A stretch of DNA of 64,000 nucleotides from Tetragonia tetragonoides (GCA_038025085.1 CM076140.1:38873501-38937500), one strand, 5' to 3'. Positions 33,833 through 45,900 are shown, counted from the stretch's first letter. Notes: generated from the sequence alone by a model not told the origin. Numbers and translations: made by a program.

Positions 33833-34182
33833 TTAGTGCTTCAAAAATTGTGGTAGATTGAAAAGAGCCCACACATTGTCAGCAACAATTGCTAGCCGAG
33901 GCCATGTCAGCAGCAATTGCTAACCTGTATGCTTTGCTGAAATCAGGGAGAGAGATCATTGTGTGCGTGACTTTTGTTTTCAATTTTTTTTTTTTTTTTT
34001 ATCTTTGTTCATTTGAACTTATTCTTTAAATATACAAGTATTTACAAAAGTTAACGCTGTTAAGTATAAAAGTTAACCGAAGTACAAAAGTTCACCGAAA
34101 TATAAAAGTTAACTTTATTAAGTATAAAAACTAACCCTGTTAAATACAAAAGTTAATCCTATTCTGTATAAAAATTAACACT
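33833..34182 (+). repeat. Block tail with AAAAGTTAACC-type iterated motif
   Basis: Between 34025 and 34180 the motif TA(T/C)AAAAGTTAACC recurs about seven times with variation. The same motif is dense at 35000-35250 and in the X4 element. No gene. 33833-34000 is unique sequence with a poly-T run. Confidence 0.6.

Positions 34183-34257
<75 letters not shown>
34183..34257. repeat. (TA)n microsatellite
   Basis: About 75 bases of alternating TA between two unrelated blocks. Confidence 0.95.
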
Positions 34258-34265
<8 letters not shown>

Positions 34266-36112
34266 GTTCCCATGAAAACATAACATCCTATGAGAATCAT
34301 GAGAACTCCATAATTACCATCCATTTTCTAAATCAAAGGCTAAGATTTCTCCCTCCTTTTTTTTCTCTTAATTCAATCGTAAATAAAAGAAAAAGATAAT
34401 AAAAAAAAACACGGGACCACTCTCTTTCTCTCTCCTCGATTAAACTGGGTTCCGTCGTCATAACTCATATCTACCGAAGTCAACTTTCGTTTCATCGGAG
34501 ATGGTGACACCTCGATCCCGTGTTTCTGGAGCTCACACCGTATGTCACCCCCATGGCCTAGTTGGCCGGTAGACCACCACCGTACAGGCCCTAGTGCACC
34601 ATCGATCGCTGCACTTGGGTTCTTTTTGCTGAACACCAGCAACGTGGCCTTCTCCCCATAAAAGAGAGAGAGTGGGGTGGGGAGGGTGAGCTGTTACAAC
34701 TCTTACAAGATTAAAGTTTGAGGTGGGCTGGGGTGCCATGTAGCCATGGATCCGGTGGGGTCGGGGGGAGACAAAGCGTGAGTGAATGATGAATTTTTGT
34801 TATGTGCTTGTTTAATTACACGTTTCCCAATTCCCATTCATTTGTTACTAGTAATTATATGGGCTGTTACATTGAAAATGCTTAATGGTAACTAGGATAA
34901 GGTTCTCATATTACTCATAATATCATGGTTCTCATTAGCTAGGTCGTTTAGTGTGGAGGAAGAAGGTGAGAGGAGGGGATCCCAACCGATCATAAGTATA
35001 AAAGTTAAAAGGTCATGTATCAAAAGTTAAATCTATAACTTACAAAAGTTAACCGAGTTATGCATAAAAATTAACCCTATAATGTATAAAAGTTAACCCT
35101 GTTATATATAAAAGTTAAACGGCTTATGTATTAAAGTTAACCCGGTCATATATAAAAGTTAATCTGCTTATGTATAAAAGTTAATTTGCTCATATATAAA
35201 AGTTAACACTGTTATATATTAAAGTTAACACGCTTATATATATACGAAATTGGTTAACGTAAATCTCATTTTACTTAACGCAAATCTTTTTGTCTCAATT
35301 ATTCCCAAGTTATCTTTTTATTTGCAAATCAAATTTCTTGTTCTATTCTTTTTCCTCTCAAGTCCCACTTTTATCATTTCCTCATTATCGTATTAGAAAC
35401 CAAATTTACAACATGACGATGCATTTGATTTAGACAATATTGTTGACAATTGATAGGGTTTATAACCTTAAATGAACATGTAAAGAAATCTGAACTCTAA
35501 CCATTACAATTAGAATTGGATTTGTATGTTATTAATTAGGATTTATGGGTCGTCGCTTGAGGGCGGCTGGATGGCGGCGTAGTGGTTATGATCGTGATGG
35601 CTGGGGGTCGTCAAGCAGATGGGTGTCGGTGGTAGGGAGTCGGGAGGAAGAGAGAGAAGAGGGCGTGTTGCCGGGTGGGGCGAACGCCGGAGATAGCAGA
35701 AGGTGAAGGACGGGGGACGCCGATGGGTGGATAGTCGCGGGTGGATCCGGACGGTGGGGAGTTCGCGGTGGTAGGTCTGGTGGCTACTGGGTTTTTGGGT
35801 TTCAATTTTCTTTTTTAATACTCCTATTATAGCTGTTTAAATTTGAAAAAGAATTGGTTCATAAGTTTACTTAAATTGCTCATAAGTGTCGAGCAGTATT
35901 GGTTTCTTGTTACCCAAGTGTTGTTTCATCTTATGTTTTGATGGACAATTTGTCCCATGATTGATGAAAGTATCATTGCTTTTATTTATTCGGGTAAATG
36001 ATAGAGAGAGGAAGGAGAGAGAGTTAGGGAGAAATAACCTTGTTTTGTTAGGGGTATTAAAGAAAAAAAAATTACATTAAATAATTTGTGATTTATATTA
36101 AACAAAAAAAAA
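34258..36112. mobile_element. (TA)n-bounded block with GTTAAC-type motif array, probable nonautonomous element(s)
   Basis: Begins GGGTAGGGTTCCCATGAAAAC; a diverged inverse of this (GGTTCTCATATTACTCATAATATCATGGTTCTCATT) lies at about 34899-34938. Short AAAAGTTAACC-like words repeat at 34990-35250, about ten copies. A GC-rich stretch at 35540-35790 and a frame at 34373-34642 show no recognisable domain. Ends in A and TA runs at 36090-36131. I infer one or two small elements but cannot place both ends securely. Confidence 0.4.
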
Positions 36113-36670
36113 AATATATATATATATATAATAGAGTTCAAGTGAGATGTGTCTCTAGAGTAAGATGGTGAGAAGTCGATCTCATCCGTTTATTAGTCAG
36201 ATCGTACGGCTCAAAATACATGCGTGTTTTGTAGTGACTGGGCTTACTTTCTTTTTCTTTTTTTTCCTCTTTCTTTTGTTATTCTTCACCCAACGAAAAC
36301 CCAGTCGCTCGTCATTTTATTATTTCTCCCCCTCTCTCTCCTCCCCCTCTCCTTCTCCCTCCTCATCCCTTCGATTCACCACCATTGAACATGAGTTTTG
36401 AGCTTCCTCGTGGAACTCCAACAATTAGATAAGCGCAAAGAAATAACGAAGACAATGACATTTTTGACGACAAGCTTTTAAAGATGATAATTATTTCCAA
36501 ATGATAAATTCTTTTTGTTGTTTCATTGTTATCATTTTGGAAATTGAAACTGGTGAAATTGCGATTTATGATTTCTTTGTTGGTGTATCTTTGTATTGAA
36601 TTTCATAGTGACGGTTCTGCATTATGGTTTGTTGTACTTAAATTTAATCGAAATTATGGTTTGCTGTACT

Positions 36671-37042
36671 TAAATTCAATCGAAATTTTGGTTCATTGAT
36701 TCCTAAATGTGAAATCTTGGTTCATTGATTGAAGATTTGAGGTTTGTAGAGGGCTTTTGGCTTAACCCTAATTGTTGATTGAATGGCTGTAACTATCAAT
36801 TGTACTCAATTGTAGGCGAATGAAATTATTATTTCAGTTGAGATTTTGATGATTCCTAAATTCAATCGAAATTTTGGTTCATTGATTCCTAAATGTGAAA
36901 TCTTGGTTCATTGATTGAAGATTTGAGGTTTGTAGAGGGCTTTTGGCTTAACCCTAATTGTTGATTGAATGGCTGTAACTATCAATTGTACTCAATTGTA
37001 GGCGAATGAAATTATTATTTCAGTTGAGATTTTGATGATGAG
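36671..37042. repeat. 186-base tandem duplication in X3
   Basis: 36671-36856 and 36857-37042 read the same by eye, starting TAAATTCAATCGAAATTTTG and ending in GAGATTTTGATGAT. Near identity suggests a recent event. Confidence 0.85.
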
Positions 37043-39467
37043 GATTGATAAAATGTTATATGATAATGTTGGTTGAGGTGTAATGTGGGGGATTTGAGGT
37101 TTTCACATGTTTTTACTAGCTTTTATCAAAAATGACCATTTAATCCTAGCTCCTTTTAATTTGATGAGGTAATGTCCTTCAATGTGATTTTAATTTTATG
37201 TATATGGCATTCGATGTTGTGTAATGACTTCTGATTGTTGTAGTTTTGATTAGAATTGAATGACATTGTTGAGTGGCTGGTATTAGTTAATCAGGTTTTT
37301 TCAATTCTTTTTCTATAACTACTGTTGTATTTGGTTTTATGCGTCTTAAGCTGGCTATTCTTAGCTAAATTGTCCATTTACTGATTTAGTCTGGACGGTT
37401 TCATCTGTTGGCTTTGCCTTATACAATAGCTTGAATAGTCTCCTGCAATCTCACAAAGAACATCACAATCTGTGGTTTGTAGGCAACTAGTCAAATTGTA
37501 TAAACCTATCTAGGCTTTACATCCATGGGAAGAAAACGTCGTCATCTGCATAGAAAATATTGAGACTTTTTTTTCCTGTTGGTGTAATTATCACCATAGT
37601 CGTTTTGTGATTTAATTGGCTCCGTCCAAGTTCTATGCTCCTGATTCCTATAGAAAGTGACTCGTGTTTGACTAAAAGGTGACCCCTATTGAGCTAAAAA
37701 GTGACCCCTTCTGTGGCAAATCTTTTTGTAAAGTAGATGTTTGAAAGCTCAATCAGTGAACAAATGTAAAGAATGCTTGCAAACTGTTACCGAACTTATT
37801 TAAGTTTTTGTGTCGTCCTGGTTGTTTGCTTGTGATTCTGCAACTGTAATTAGTTGTTGATGATCACATGGTGTGCTGCAGTACACCTCTACTATTGTTG
37901 TTGTTTTGGATTGCTTTTATTGCAGCTCTTTTGTTGTTGATACTGTGTTAGAGGTTGCATTTTTTTAATTTGGGCTGCTAGCTATCCATTTTAAGCTACT
38001 TGCTTGTGATTTTCCTTTGGGATTATGTGCAGTCACCAATAATATTTTGTCTATTAAAAGGTTATGTAACTTTTTGCATAGAAATTGACAAAATGTACTC
38101 ACTTGCTCTTCACAATCGTATAAGTGACCTTACAGTGTCTTAGAAGTGACCCCTTTTTCTTTATAAAGTGACCCCTTAATCTTTTTTAGTTCTCAGTTTG
38201 TAGACATTGGCATCGCTCATTCACTATCCTACAAGTGACCCCGACCCTATTTATTTTTAATGTGACCCCTCATTCTTATTGCACTTTACTTTTAAGTTTC
38301 AGTTTGTAGATATTAACATTGGTCCTCATTACCTTATAATTGAGTCACATCTTAGAAGTGACCAATCTCTCTTAAAGTGAACCCTCAATCTTTTATGTCG
38401 TGCACGATGGGCTTGATCATGTCGCGTTTTGTATGCAATCATGACAGGCTTTTATTCCTGTCATAAATAGGTTGTCGTAAATGAGCCTAATTCTAGTAGT
38501 TTAACACATCCTGAGACTGGAAGTTCCTAGGTCCATAAAACTCTGATTAAAAGCCTTGATTGAAAGCGCAACTAGTTGAAGCCCACAATAGAGAAACTCT
38601 AAAGTCTAATTGCACAAATTACAAGTAAAAGTATTGGTTAGCCAAACATAGCAGATCGAGACTATAACAAACATCGGATAACATCCTGTAAAGGTCAGTT
38701 TTGGCATATGTGATTCTGTCTCTGTTACTACTGTTCACTATGAAGATCAGGCCTCCTTGCCTGTGATGATAGCAGCATTTTCACCAGAATGACGGAATCT
38801 AAAACCGCCTAACAAAATTTAACAGAAGTATAATCTAACATGTTAAGCTATAAAGTGACCCATGTTTAGCAAAAAAGTGACCCTAGTTTAACTAAAAAGT
38901 GACCCTAGTTTAACTAAAAAGTGACCTTTGTAATATAGTGATCCATGTTCTTAGTTTAAGTGATCCCTATAGTTGTTTTAGAGATTGAAGTTGATATGCT
39001 AAATAAACTCGTGTTGTGAAATGTACATCCTGTATTGTTTTGATTGCTAGAATAATGTAAAATTTAGTATTTTAACAAGGTGATCCCTTACTGAACTGAA
39101 AGTGACCCTTTTCTTTAGCATAATTGACCCCTTGGCTATTGTCATAGTGAATTATTTTCAATCTTTCAGTTTGGAGGGTGATATCTATGTGGTTGAGCTT
39201 TGATTTCTGTTTCTTTAAGTAACTTCATATGAAAGTTTTAATTAATTCTTTGTAGAGTAAAAGTGATCCCTTGTTTTGGTAGTGGTTAGTTTGATTTAGT
39301 CTTCTAAATGAACCTTAGTGGTATTGTTATGTCATGCTCCTATTTACCTTCTTTCCACCATAATACACTACTACTGATTATTGTCCAGGGAAAGTTGGAT
39401 CTCACCACAATTGGTTAGTTTGTGATTTTGTATCTTTAGCTGAGCTGGTTTGTAAATTGCGTATGCT

Positions 39468-39543
39468 AGTTTATTAGCTCAATTTGCAGAGCCATTGTGT
39501 AATTGCGCAAAAGATGTAGGTAGGTTCAAATTCTACATAGGTT
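39468..39543 (+). tRNA. tRNA-like sequence 1 in X3, degenerate
   Basis: Shows a D-arm (TTAGCTCAATTTGCAGAGC) and a T-arm-like TAGGTTCAAATTCTAC with diverged acceptor ends AGTTTAT/ATAGGTT. An inserted TAGG widens the T-arm. No normal anticodon loop. Probably not a functional tRNA. Confidence 0.45.
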
Positions 39544-39636
39544 GTTAAGGAAAACTGTATGTTAAACTTAAAAGTGACCCCTTTTTAGCTAAAAAGTGAC
39601 TCCTACTTAACTAAAAAGTGACCTCTGTGTTCTTTT

Positions 39637-39692
39637 AGTCTATTAGCTCAATGGTAGAGCATTTGTGCAATTTGCACAAATGATGTGAGTGA
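39637..39692 (+). other. 5' half of a tRNA-like sequence fused to a GTGACC motif
   Basis: Acceptor start AGTCTATTA, D-arm GCTCAATGGTAGAGC and hairpin TTTGTGCAATTTGCACAAA are present. At the place of the T-arm the sequence changes to GTGAGTGACCTT, the X3 motif. Confidence 0.5.
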
Positions 39693-39981
39693 CCTTGTAT
39701 TGTATTAGAAGTGACCCACCTACCACTTTAAAGTGACTCCACAAGCTTATCGTGGTTTACTTTTTATTCCTAGTATGTTAACACTACATTGCTCTTTCAC
39801 TATCCTATAAGTGACCCCTCTCTCTACTTAAAATGATGCTTAATCTACTTAAAAGGACCCTATAAATCTTATTGCACTGAACTTTCAAATTTTAGTTTAT
39901 TGATCTTGACATATAGTTTTCTTCCATTATCCTATAACTCACCCCTCATACAACTATAAGTTATCCGAATTGTCAAGTAGT

Positions 39982-40051
39982 AGCCTATGTAGAATTCGAA
40001 CCTACAATCATTGTGCAAAGCACATTGCTCTACCACTTGAGCTAATAGGCT
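39982..40051 (-). tRNA. tRNA-like sequence 2 in X3, minus strand
   Basis: Complement reads AGCCTATTA, D-arm GCTCAAGTGGTAGAGC, then T-arm GTAGGTTCGAATTCTAC and ATAGGCT. Acceptor stem of seven pairs is intact. A-box and nearly complete B-box are present. The middle arm is a short hairpin (TGTGCTTTGCACA) and not a 5-pair/7-base anticodon arm, so no amino acid can be assigned. Confidence 0.5.
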
Positions 40052-41660
40052 TCCATATCAATGGGAAGACACAAGTTAAACATCCCACTGGCCAAACCTT
40101 ATTCCCCTATCATCAGCAAAAGTGAAGAACCACCCATTAGTGGTATAGACACCAACCAGCTCCAGAAGTCTTAAATATGCTCTCCTCTGATATAGTGACC
40201 ATGTGCAGTACAATTCTATCCCAACAAACGTCATTTTGATCAATGTAAACAAATCTCCCATGTCAGATATGCAAGCACGAAAGGTCCACCAAAAGTCAGA
40301 ATCGATGTTGCCATGTGTAAAATATACCCAGGAACAACAATACTGCAACTAAAGGAGGATTATAAAGCCTAAATAAGATACCCCAAGTACATTTACAGGT
40401 GTCTCACAGTGAGTGCAAAAGGATTTATAAGCGATGTCAAAAACTCATTATGCACTTCAAGTGACCCATGAATTCTTACAAAGTGACCCTTCTTTTTTAG
40501 ATAAGTGGTTAATCAAACAATTCATACAAGCATATCATGAGATATCATACACAAAAAGTTCTGAAGTTGCCTAAAATTTCATAAATTATGTCTTGACCCC
40601 CATAAAAGAAAACATGATAATCACAAATAGAAATAAAGATAGTATACCTACTAATTTGTTCTTCCATAGCACCTAATCACGACAAGAAAGTAGTGGAAAA
40701 ATGTCAACCCCTAATTAAAAAAAAAATTACAAGTTACCTTAAGCTAATAATAAAATGACCCTAATAGTACTTAGGAGTAACCCACAATATAAAAAAGTAA
40801 GAATCAGGACAAAAAGCTCTAAGTACCCAATAGTTAGTCACAAATTATGTAGAAATAGACAGAGTAGACTACTAAAGAGAGGCATAAACGTCAAACAAAC
40901 TCATAACCTAACAGCATCGGCTCTTTACATTTGAACAACAAAAACAACTTAATCCATCTACAATAGTAACATTCAAATGCATCCAAGAAGAAAGAAATGG
41001 GCAAACTAAAACAATGTCAAGCTATCAAGTGATTTTAGTATGCAATTTCAGCCTTGCCTCAATTATCATAAGTTAAAATGACCCCATGTATTTCATGAAG
41101 TTACCCAAATCATAACATAAAGTGACCCCTAAGTTTGACTAGTTAGTGACCCGAAATTTAGACATGTATATTTCAAAATCAAAGCTAAATAAGTTGGGAA
41201 AAGTCAATGCAATGATAAACACAATTATTTCATAGCCAATATACTCAATTCAAACAATCTTAAACAGATTCCAATTCGAAGCTAATGTAATTTACAATAA
41301 TTATATAAAAAACAAAACCCTCTTTTTCGTGCAAAAACCCTAAAATCTCCAAACTCCTCAATACATTGCTTATTTATGGAATTAGAATAAAATTTGCATA
41401 AGTCACTAACAAAACCACAAATTAGAACTATAATTACATTCAAACACAAACATGATACCTTGATTTCAACAAATTTCAAATCGCCTAAAAAGATATCAAA
41501 AACTAACCTCTAAATTTTCAATTTGTTGTGGTCATAGTGGTTCACAAAATCCGACTCATCCTCGTTCTTGTGCGAATTTGAGTGCATAACTGCATAACAG
41601 AAGATGTAGAAGAAGAGAAGAAAGTATTGGGAAAGGAGGCACAAGAAGAACAAGAAGAAG
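40052..41660. other. X3 right part, no supported gene
   Basis: AT-rich, contains scattered GTGACC words. A short minus-strand frame at 40076-40348 has no recognisable domain. Confidence 0.4.
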
Positions 41661-41875
41661 AGAGAGAAATTGGAAGAGGAGGGAGAAGAAGTAATAAGAA
41701 ATGTCGACTGTTCAAGTATTGAGACGAGGAGAAAGAAAGGAGAACATTTCTAGTTCAGCCTATTTACGATCATGCCATTAATAAAACAGGGTGAATCTGG
41801 AGCGTCGATCAACGCGATTGGATGGCTGGAATCACTTCTCACCATCTCACTCTGGCCTCCCTTCTCACCAGATCC

Positions 41876-41891
41876 CTATATATATATATAG
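41876..41891. repeat. Short (TA)n tract between X3 and X4
   Basis: Alternating TA of about 16 bases joins the end of X3 directly to the start of X4. Confidence 0.8.
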
Positions 41892-42148
41892 AATCGGGAT
41901 CAGGTGCGAACCCACCTCTATTTGCGAACAGTACGAACTTACAACATCAACCGTCAGATCATTAAATCAACGGCTGAGATCCTTTAAATTAGCTCGGTGG
42001 CATTCTCGTAATAACATTGAAGTTTCTTTTGCCAAAAAGGAAAAAACATAAAACGCTGCTACAGTAATGCTCTGCTATTCTCGTTCGTTCTAAGTCGTGC
42101 TCCACTCTTTCTCTCTCCACAAACTCTACTCCAAGAACTCTAAATCCC

Positions 42149-42194
42149 AGCAAATCGCGAATAAATGTGAAAGCAAATCGCGAATAAATGTGAA
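42149..42194 (+). repeat. 23-base tandem duplication in the X4 left leader
   Basis: AGCAAATCGCGAATAAATGTGA occurs twice in a row. Confidence 0.8.
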
Positions 42195-43164
42195 TTTGTG
42201 TTCGAATTCAAAGGCTGATTTCAAATTGCGAGACAACCTTCAGATTGCAAGGTATGATTTTTTATGACACTCACTATTGATTGTTAGGGTTTGACATTTT
42301 TAGGGTTTATGTGGGGGTAATTTTAAGTGAAAAATATTGATTTCTCTAACATCCTGGTAGCTTTTTTTCTTTTTAAACCATGAATTTTGCCCTTTGGAAG
42401 TGTAATGCTTGATTTCTGAATATATCAATAATATTTTTGAAGCTTTTGTTAGTGATTTCAAAATTTTTGCTGATTAAAATGTTTAATTCAGTCATTTTTG
42501 TAGATATACACATCTTGCTCATGAAGTTGCAGTGACCTTTTTGTCAATGGAGCTGAGTGATTCATTTTTGGAGTCCAATCCTAACGTGGTAGGCAAAGTG
42601 TCTCAGCTTCATCTGATTTTCCCTTTCTTTTGTGTTATTTTGATCATAGCTTCGCATGTTTGTGTCATGTTAAATGTTGGGAATAAGAAGTATTATCATA
42701 TCATGGGCCTGCCAAGCAATATATATCTGGCATTAATTGTATGGTTTCATAGTTTGAGGTTATGTTGAAGATATTGTTGTTGGTGTGACAGCTTGTCCTT
42801 AGCCATGTGGAAGTAGACTAGTCTGACATTCACAAGGTAGGAACTAGTGTGAACATGGAGTCCTGTATGAGGTAATTCAGCTAGCTCACTCTGGGGGTCT
42901 TGTGTTAATTTGGGTGTGGGCATATGTATGTTTTTTTTGCATTTAAAACGATCCTTCTTTTTTCTTATCAGGAATCTAATCATGATGTATATAGTAGAGT
43001 TGTTCTTTCCTGAAGCATTACCATCCATGTATTTGTCTTTGGTGTATCAATATTTGTTAGAGATACTAACTAGTGTAGTTTAATTTCACTGTTTGCTTGC
43101 TGTCATCTTTGTTGAATTCCAGTTTGTGCTCCTGTAATGTTGAAAGTGTTCTATTGAGTTGGCC

Positions 43165-43600
43165 TTGGTGTCAGCAGGATAATTGACCCAATACAATCGT
43201 AATAACTGGCTTCTTGCCGGGCAAAAGTTCAGTGAGGACTACTCCAAAACTTTAGGCATCACTTTTCTCTGTGAACTGGCTTGAATCATAGTACTCATGG
43301 TCCAAGTAGCCAAATGTTCCTTGAACTTGAGTAGTCAGGTGTGTCTGATCAATCACGATGGCCCTTGAAATCCCAAAATCCGACACCTTTTCTTTACATT
43401 GATCATCCAAAAGAATATTAGAGGACTTGATATCTCTATGATAAATAGGGGTAGATGATGATGAATGAAGGTATGCAATTGCTCCTGCCGACTCTGCAAC
43501 AATCTGTAGCAATCTGCTGAGTTCCATAAAATTTGAGGCCTTCAGCCAACTTGATGCTGAAGCCTGCGTTGCTATAAAAGAAAATTTTCATATTCACAAA
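43165..43600 (-). pseudogene. Receptor-like kinase fragment (wall-associated kinase type) captured in X4
   Basis: Minus strand shows the middle of a Ser/Thr kinase domain: [19 protein letters not shown], then [13 protein letters not shown] (catalytic loop), [10 protein letters not shown] (DFG metal-binding motif), then [21 protein letters not shown]. The Asp-Pro-Glu of the APE-equivalent reads DHE. An in-frame TAA follows at about 43251, after which SFGVVLTELL continues to about 43165. The N-lobe, the rest of the C-lobe and the extracellular part are missing. The wording is that of wall-associated kinases and relatives. It cannot be active and is best read as gene-fragment capture. Confidence 0.8.
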
Positions 43601-43701
43601 GATGGAAAAGGAAATGTCGTAGAATACCATTACTATGTTAAGTGGCTTCTAACTGAAGTCATTTAAAAAAAAAAAAAAAAGAGAAAGAGTTCAACTAAGT
43701 A

Positions 43702-43977
43702 GTGTGCAAATGTGATACTGTAGCAAATGGAGTGCAAGATGAATTGAAAGGTTTTTTGTTTTATGATATATCTTATTATAATCGTGGCAGATGTGCACAC
43801 TTTGCTGTATATGATGGACATGGAGGTCAGTTAGCTGCTGATATGCAAAGAATCATCTACATGTCCTTTCAGCATGATTCCCATGCGAGGTCTGTTTATA
43901 TGGCTTTTTATAAGATTATTGTTGAGTCACTTCCGTGTGATTGTTCTTGTGCATGCATATATGTCCTAGCTATTTGA
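43702..43977 (+). pseudogene. PP2C phosphatase fragment captured in X4
   Basis: A plus-strand frame includes RCAHFAVYDGHGGQLAADMQ, where DGHGG is the first metal-binding motif of PP2C-family Ser/Thr phosphatases. Upstream residues suit the start of the same domain. After about 25 more residues the match is lost, and the frame ends at 43977 in AT-rich sequence. Only the first part of a PP2C domain remains. It lies about 100 bases from the oppositely oriented kinase fragment, so two unrelated host genes contributed pieces. Confidence 0.7.
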
Positions 43978-44399
43978 TTGTCAAAGGGTATGTATGTTAT
44001 CACGTTATTTACTTGTGCTGTTGAAAAAATTTATATTATTGGTTGCTATTTATATTATACTGTAACTTGGTCTTCTTTCATTTTTAGTACTCCAAAATAT
44101 GCACCCGAAAGGGTAGTTAGTACTAGGAGCAGCTGGAGCATAGTTAACAGTTTGCTGAATGCCCATGATTTGCAAGCTGGATCATGTCATCCAGTCCACA
44201 ATGCTGGAATTCTGGGTGGCATACATTTGTTGCAACGCCTTTCTGTTTTGAGTAGTTTGAAAATGGAATGAACCATCTATTGAAGAAAATAGAAGGCTTA
44301 ATCCACAAGATTACTTGATGACAAAAGTCTTAGAAAATACATTGTTAATCGCTCTAAAAAATAATATCAGCAAAAGAAAAAAAAAAGGGAGGAAGACGG

Positions 44400-44960
44400 T
44401 ACTTTTCTTCATAGTAGGGATAACTTTTATCAATAGTAGGGTTAACTTTTGTAGATAATAAGGTTTACTTTTATTTATAATATGGTTAACTTGTATACAT
44501 AGTAGGGCTAACTTTTGTAGATATGTCTAAGTATTGCGTATCCTGATTTTTTATGGTATTTGAGGGGCATTGAGTGAACAAATGGCTATGTGATTCTATG
44601 GAACTCCCACACAGCACATACCAAATTCTGAACAAATGAGGAGCTTATCAATGCTTTGAAGGCACAAGAGCAAATTATGTACTGGTACAGTTGCAGAACC
44701 CTAGATCAGTGATGTCTCCCTATCTGCAGATTGGTAGAGGTTGCTACTTCAACTTGCAGGGCCAAGTTGCAAACTTTAGTGTTATACCACTTTGTCTGGA
44801 ATGCTGCATTACATAATAAGGTTAACTTTTATTCTTGATAGGGTTGACTTTTATGGATAATCGGGTTAACTTTTATTCTTGATAGGGTTAACTTTTATGG
44901 ATAATAGGGTTAACTTTTATAAATAATGAGATTAACTTTTATTGATTAGAGGGTTAACTC
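44400..44960 (-). repeat. GTTAAC motif array, left half of X4 (minus orientation)
   Basis: About ten GGGTTAACTTTTAT-like words (complement AAAAGTTAACCC) at 44410-44520 and 44820-44960. Opposite orientation to the arrays in the right half. Confidence 0.75.
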
Positions 44961-45501
44961 AGGAAGGGTCTAGAAAAAGGAGCTATTCTTTGGTGAAGTT
45001 CGATTTGCTTTGGCAAACAGTTAGAGCACTTAGAACCTGTCAGAGGTACTTGAAGTTCCTTTAGCACACATATGGTGACCCTCACTATGAGGTGGAAGAG
45101 GTAGCTTCTACATTATAGATTGTTGACATTTAAAGAACAGACAAAGAAAATGCAGCACAAAAATCTAATATCTAGGGAGTCGGTGGCTTCTTACAAGATT
45201 AAGTGTAAAGAGGTAGCGAGAAGCATAAATAACTAGATGCTCTAGAAAAATATGAGGTTAGAGAGAATGTCTCTTGTCAGGGCACTCAGCAAAAGAAGGA
45301 AGGAAGTTTGCACAGGGCCAAGGGAAAACAGTTTTCTTTCACTCTCTTGCTTGTCACATGTATGACCATACTTCTTTGGTCTTATCATCTGAAGATCTGT
45401 TTTTTCTGCGTACTTCAGGTTCGTGCCCAGTGCACTATCTATTTTGGTCTTTGGTATACTTTTTGTTGGATAAACACGTGGTCTTGCTAGGACTATATAC
45501 T

Positions 45502-45573
45502 AGCCTATTAGCTCAATTGGTAGAGCATTTGTGCAATTGCACAAAGGTTGTAGGTTCGATTCCTACATAGGCT
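45502..45573 (+). tRNA. tRNA-like sequence in X4, best preserved
   Basis: Seven-pair acceptor stem AGCCTAT/ATAGGCT, D-arm GCTCAATTGGTAGAGC, T-arm GTAGG-TTCGATT-CCTAC. A-box (TAGCTCAATTGG) and B-box (GGTTCGATTCC) match Pol III consensus. The anticodon arm is abnormal: TTTGTGC-AATT-GCACAAA, a seven-pair stem with a four-base loop, so no anticodon can be presented. Followed by GGTT and no 3' CCA. Transcription by Pol III is possible, but translation use is not. Confidence 0.55.
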
Positions 45574-45779
45574 TCCGATTAAAATCTGTTTGGTGGCAAT
45601 GAAAAAGGTTTTTTTTTTCTTTGGGTGAGATGGTAATGAAGTACTTCTTCCAGACAATAGTAGCCAGTGAAGTGTCATAGTTGTCGATAGTAACTTGTCA
45701 TAGTTGTGTGCTACTACTGAGCTGTGAGAGCAAGTACCAGTTGTTCTATGTGGTTTGGTTTATGTGTGCGGGTTCATCT

Positions 45780-45870
45780 TAGGTAGTTAACCCTGTTTAG
45801 AAACAAAGTTAACCATATTCTATATAAAAGTTAACCCTATTCTCAATAAAAGTTAGCCATATACTCAATA
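45780..45870 (+). repeat. GTTAAC motif array, centre of X4
   Basis: Four AAAAGTTAACCCTATTC-like words between the two tRNA-like sequences. Confidence 0.7.
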
Positions 45871-45900
45871 AAAGTATACAAAACGAAATCTCTAATCATC

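Larger units (their letters stand above)
37670..41160 (+). repeat. Dispersed AAAGTGACCCC motif array in X3
   Basis: About 25 copies of AAAAGTGACCCCT or close variants, in clusters at 37670-37710, 38120-38360, 38850-39130, 39565-39820, 40455-40490 and 41075-41150, all in the same orientation. Between clusters the sequence is AT-rich without a gene. Similar subterminal short repeats are bound by transposases in other DNA elements, so a binding array is a possible role. Confidence 0.75.
36132..41875. mobile_element. X3: 5.7-kb TIR element set in (TA)n, with tRNA-like units and GTGACC motifs
   Basis: Left end AGAGTTCAAGTGAGATG...AGTAAGATGGTGAGAAGT; right end, on the complement, AGGGATCTGGTGAGAAG...AGTGAGATGGTGAGAAGT. 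These form a diverged inverted repeat of about 60 bases, bounded outside by TA runs (36113-36131, 41876-41891). Inside each end is a pyrimidine-rich leader-like stretch read inward. The middle holds four tRNA-like sequences, a perfect-looking 186-base tandem duplication and some 25 AAAGTGACCCC-like words. No transposase frame is visible. Insertion into TA microsatellites recalls the rice Micron family of MULE-type elements, an analogy only. Confidence 0.55.

Noticed and set aside
36165..36401. Frame with a Phe/Leu and Ser/Pro-rich translation
   Set aside because: Pyrimidine-rich leader of X3, low complexity, no domain.
43978..44271. Frame downstream of the PP2C fragment as its continuation
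   Set aside because: After the DGHGG region no later PP2C motif can be found; the frame lacks any domain I recognise.
45502..45573. Functional tRNA gene with an assignable amino acid
   Set aside because: The anticodon arm is a seven-pair hairpin with a four-base loop; no 7-base anticodon loop can be drawn, and copies differ there.
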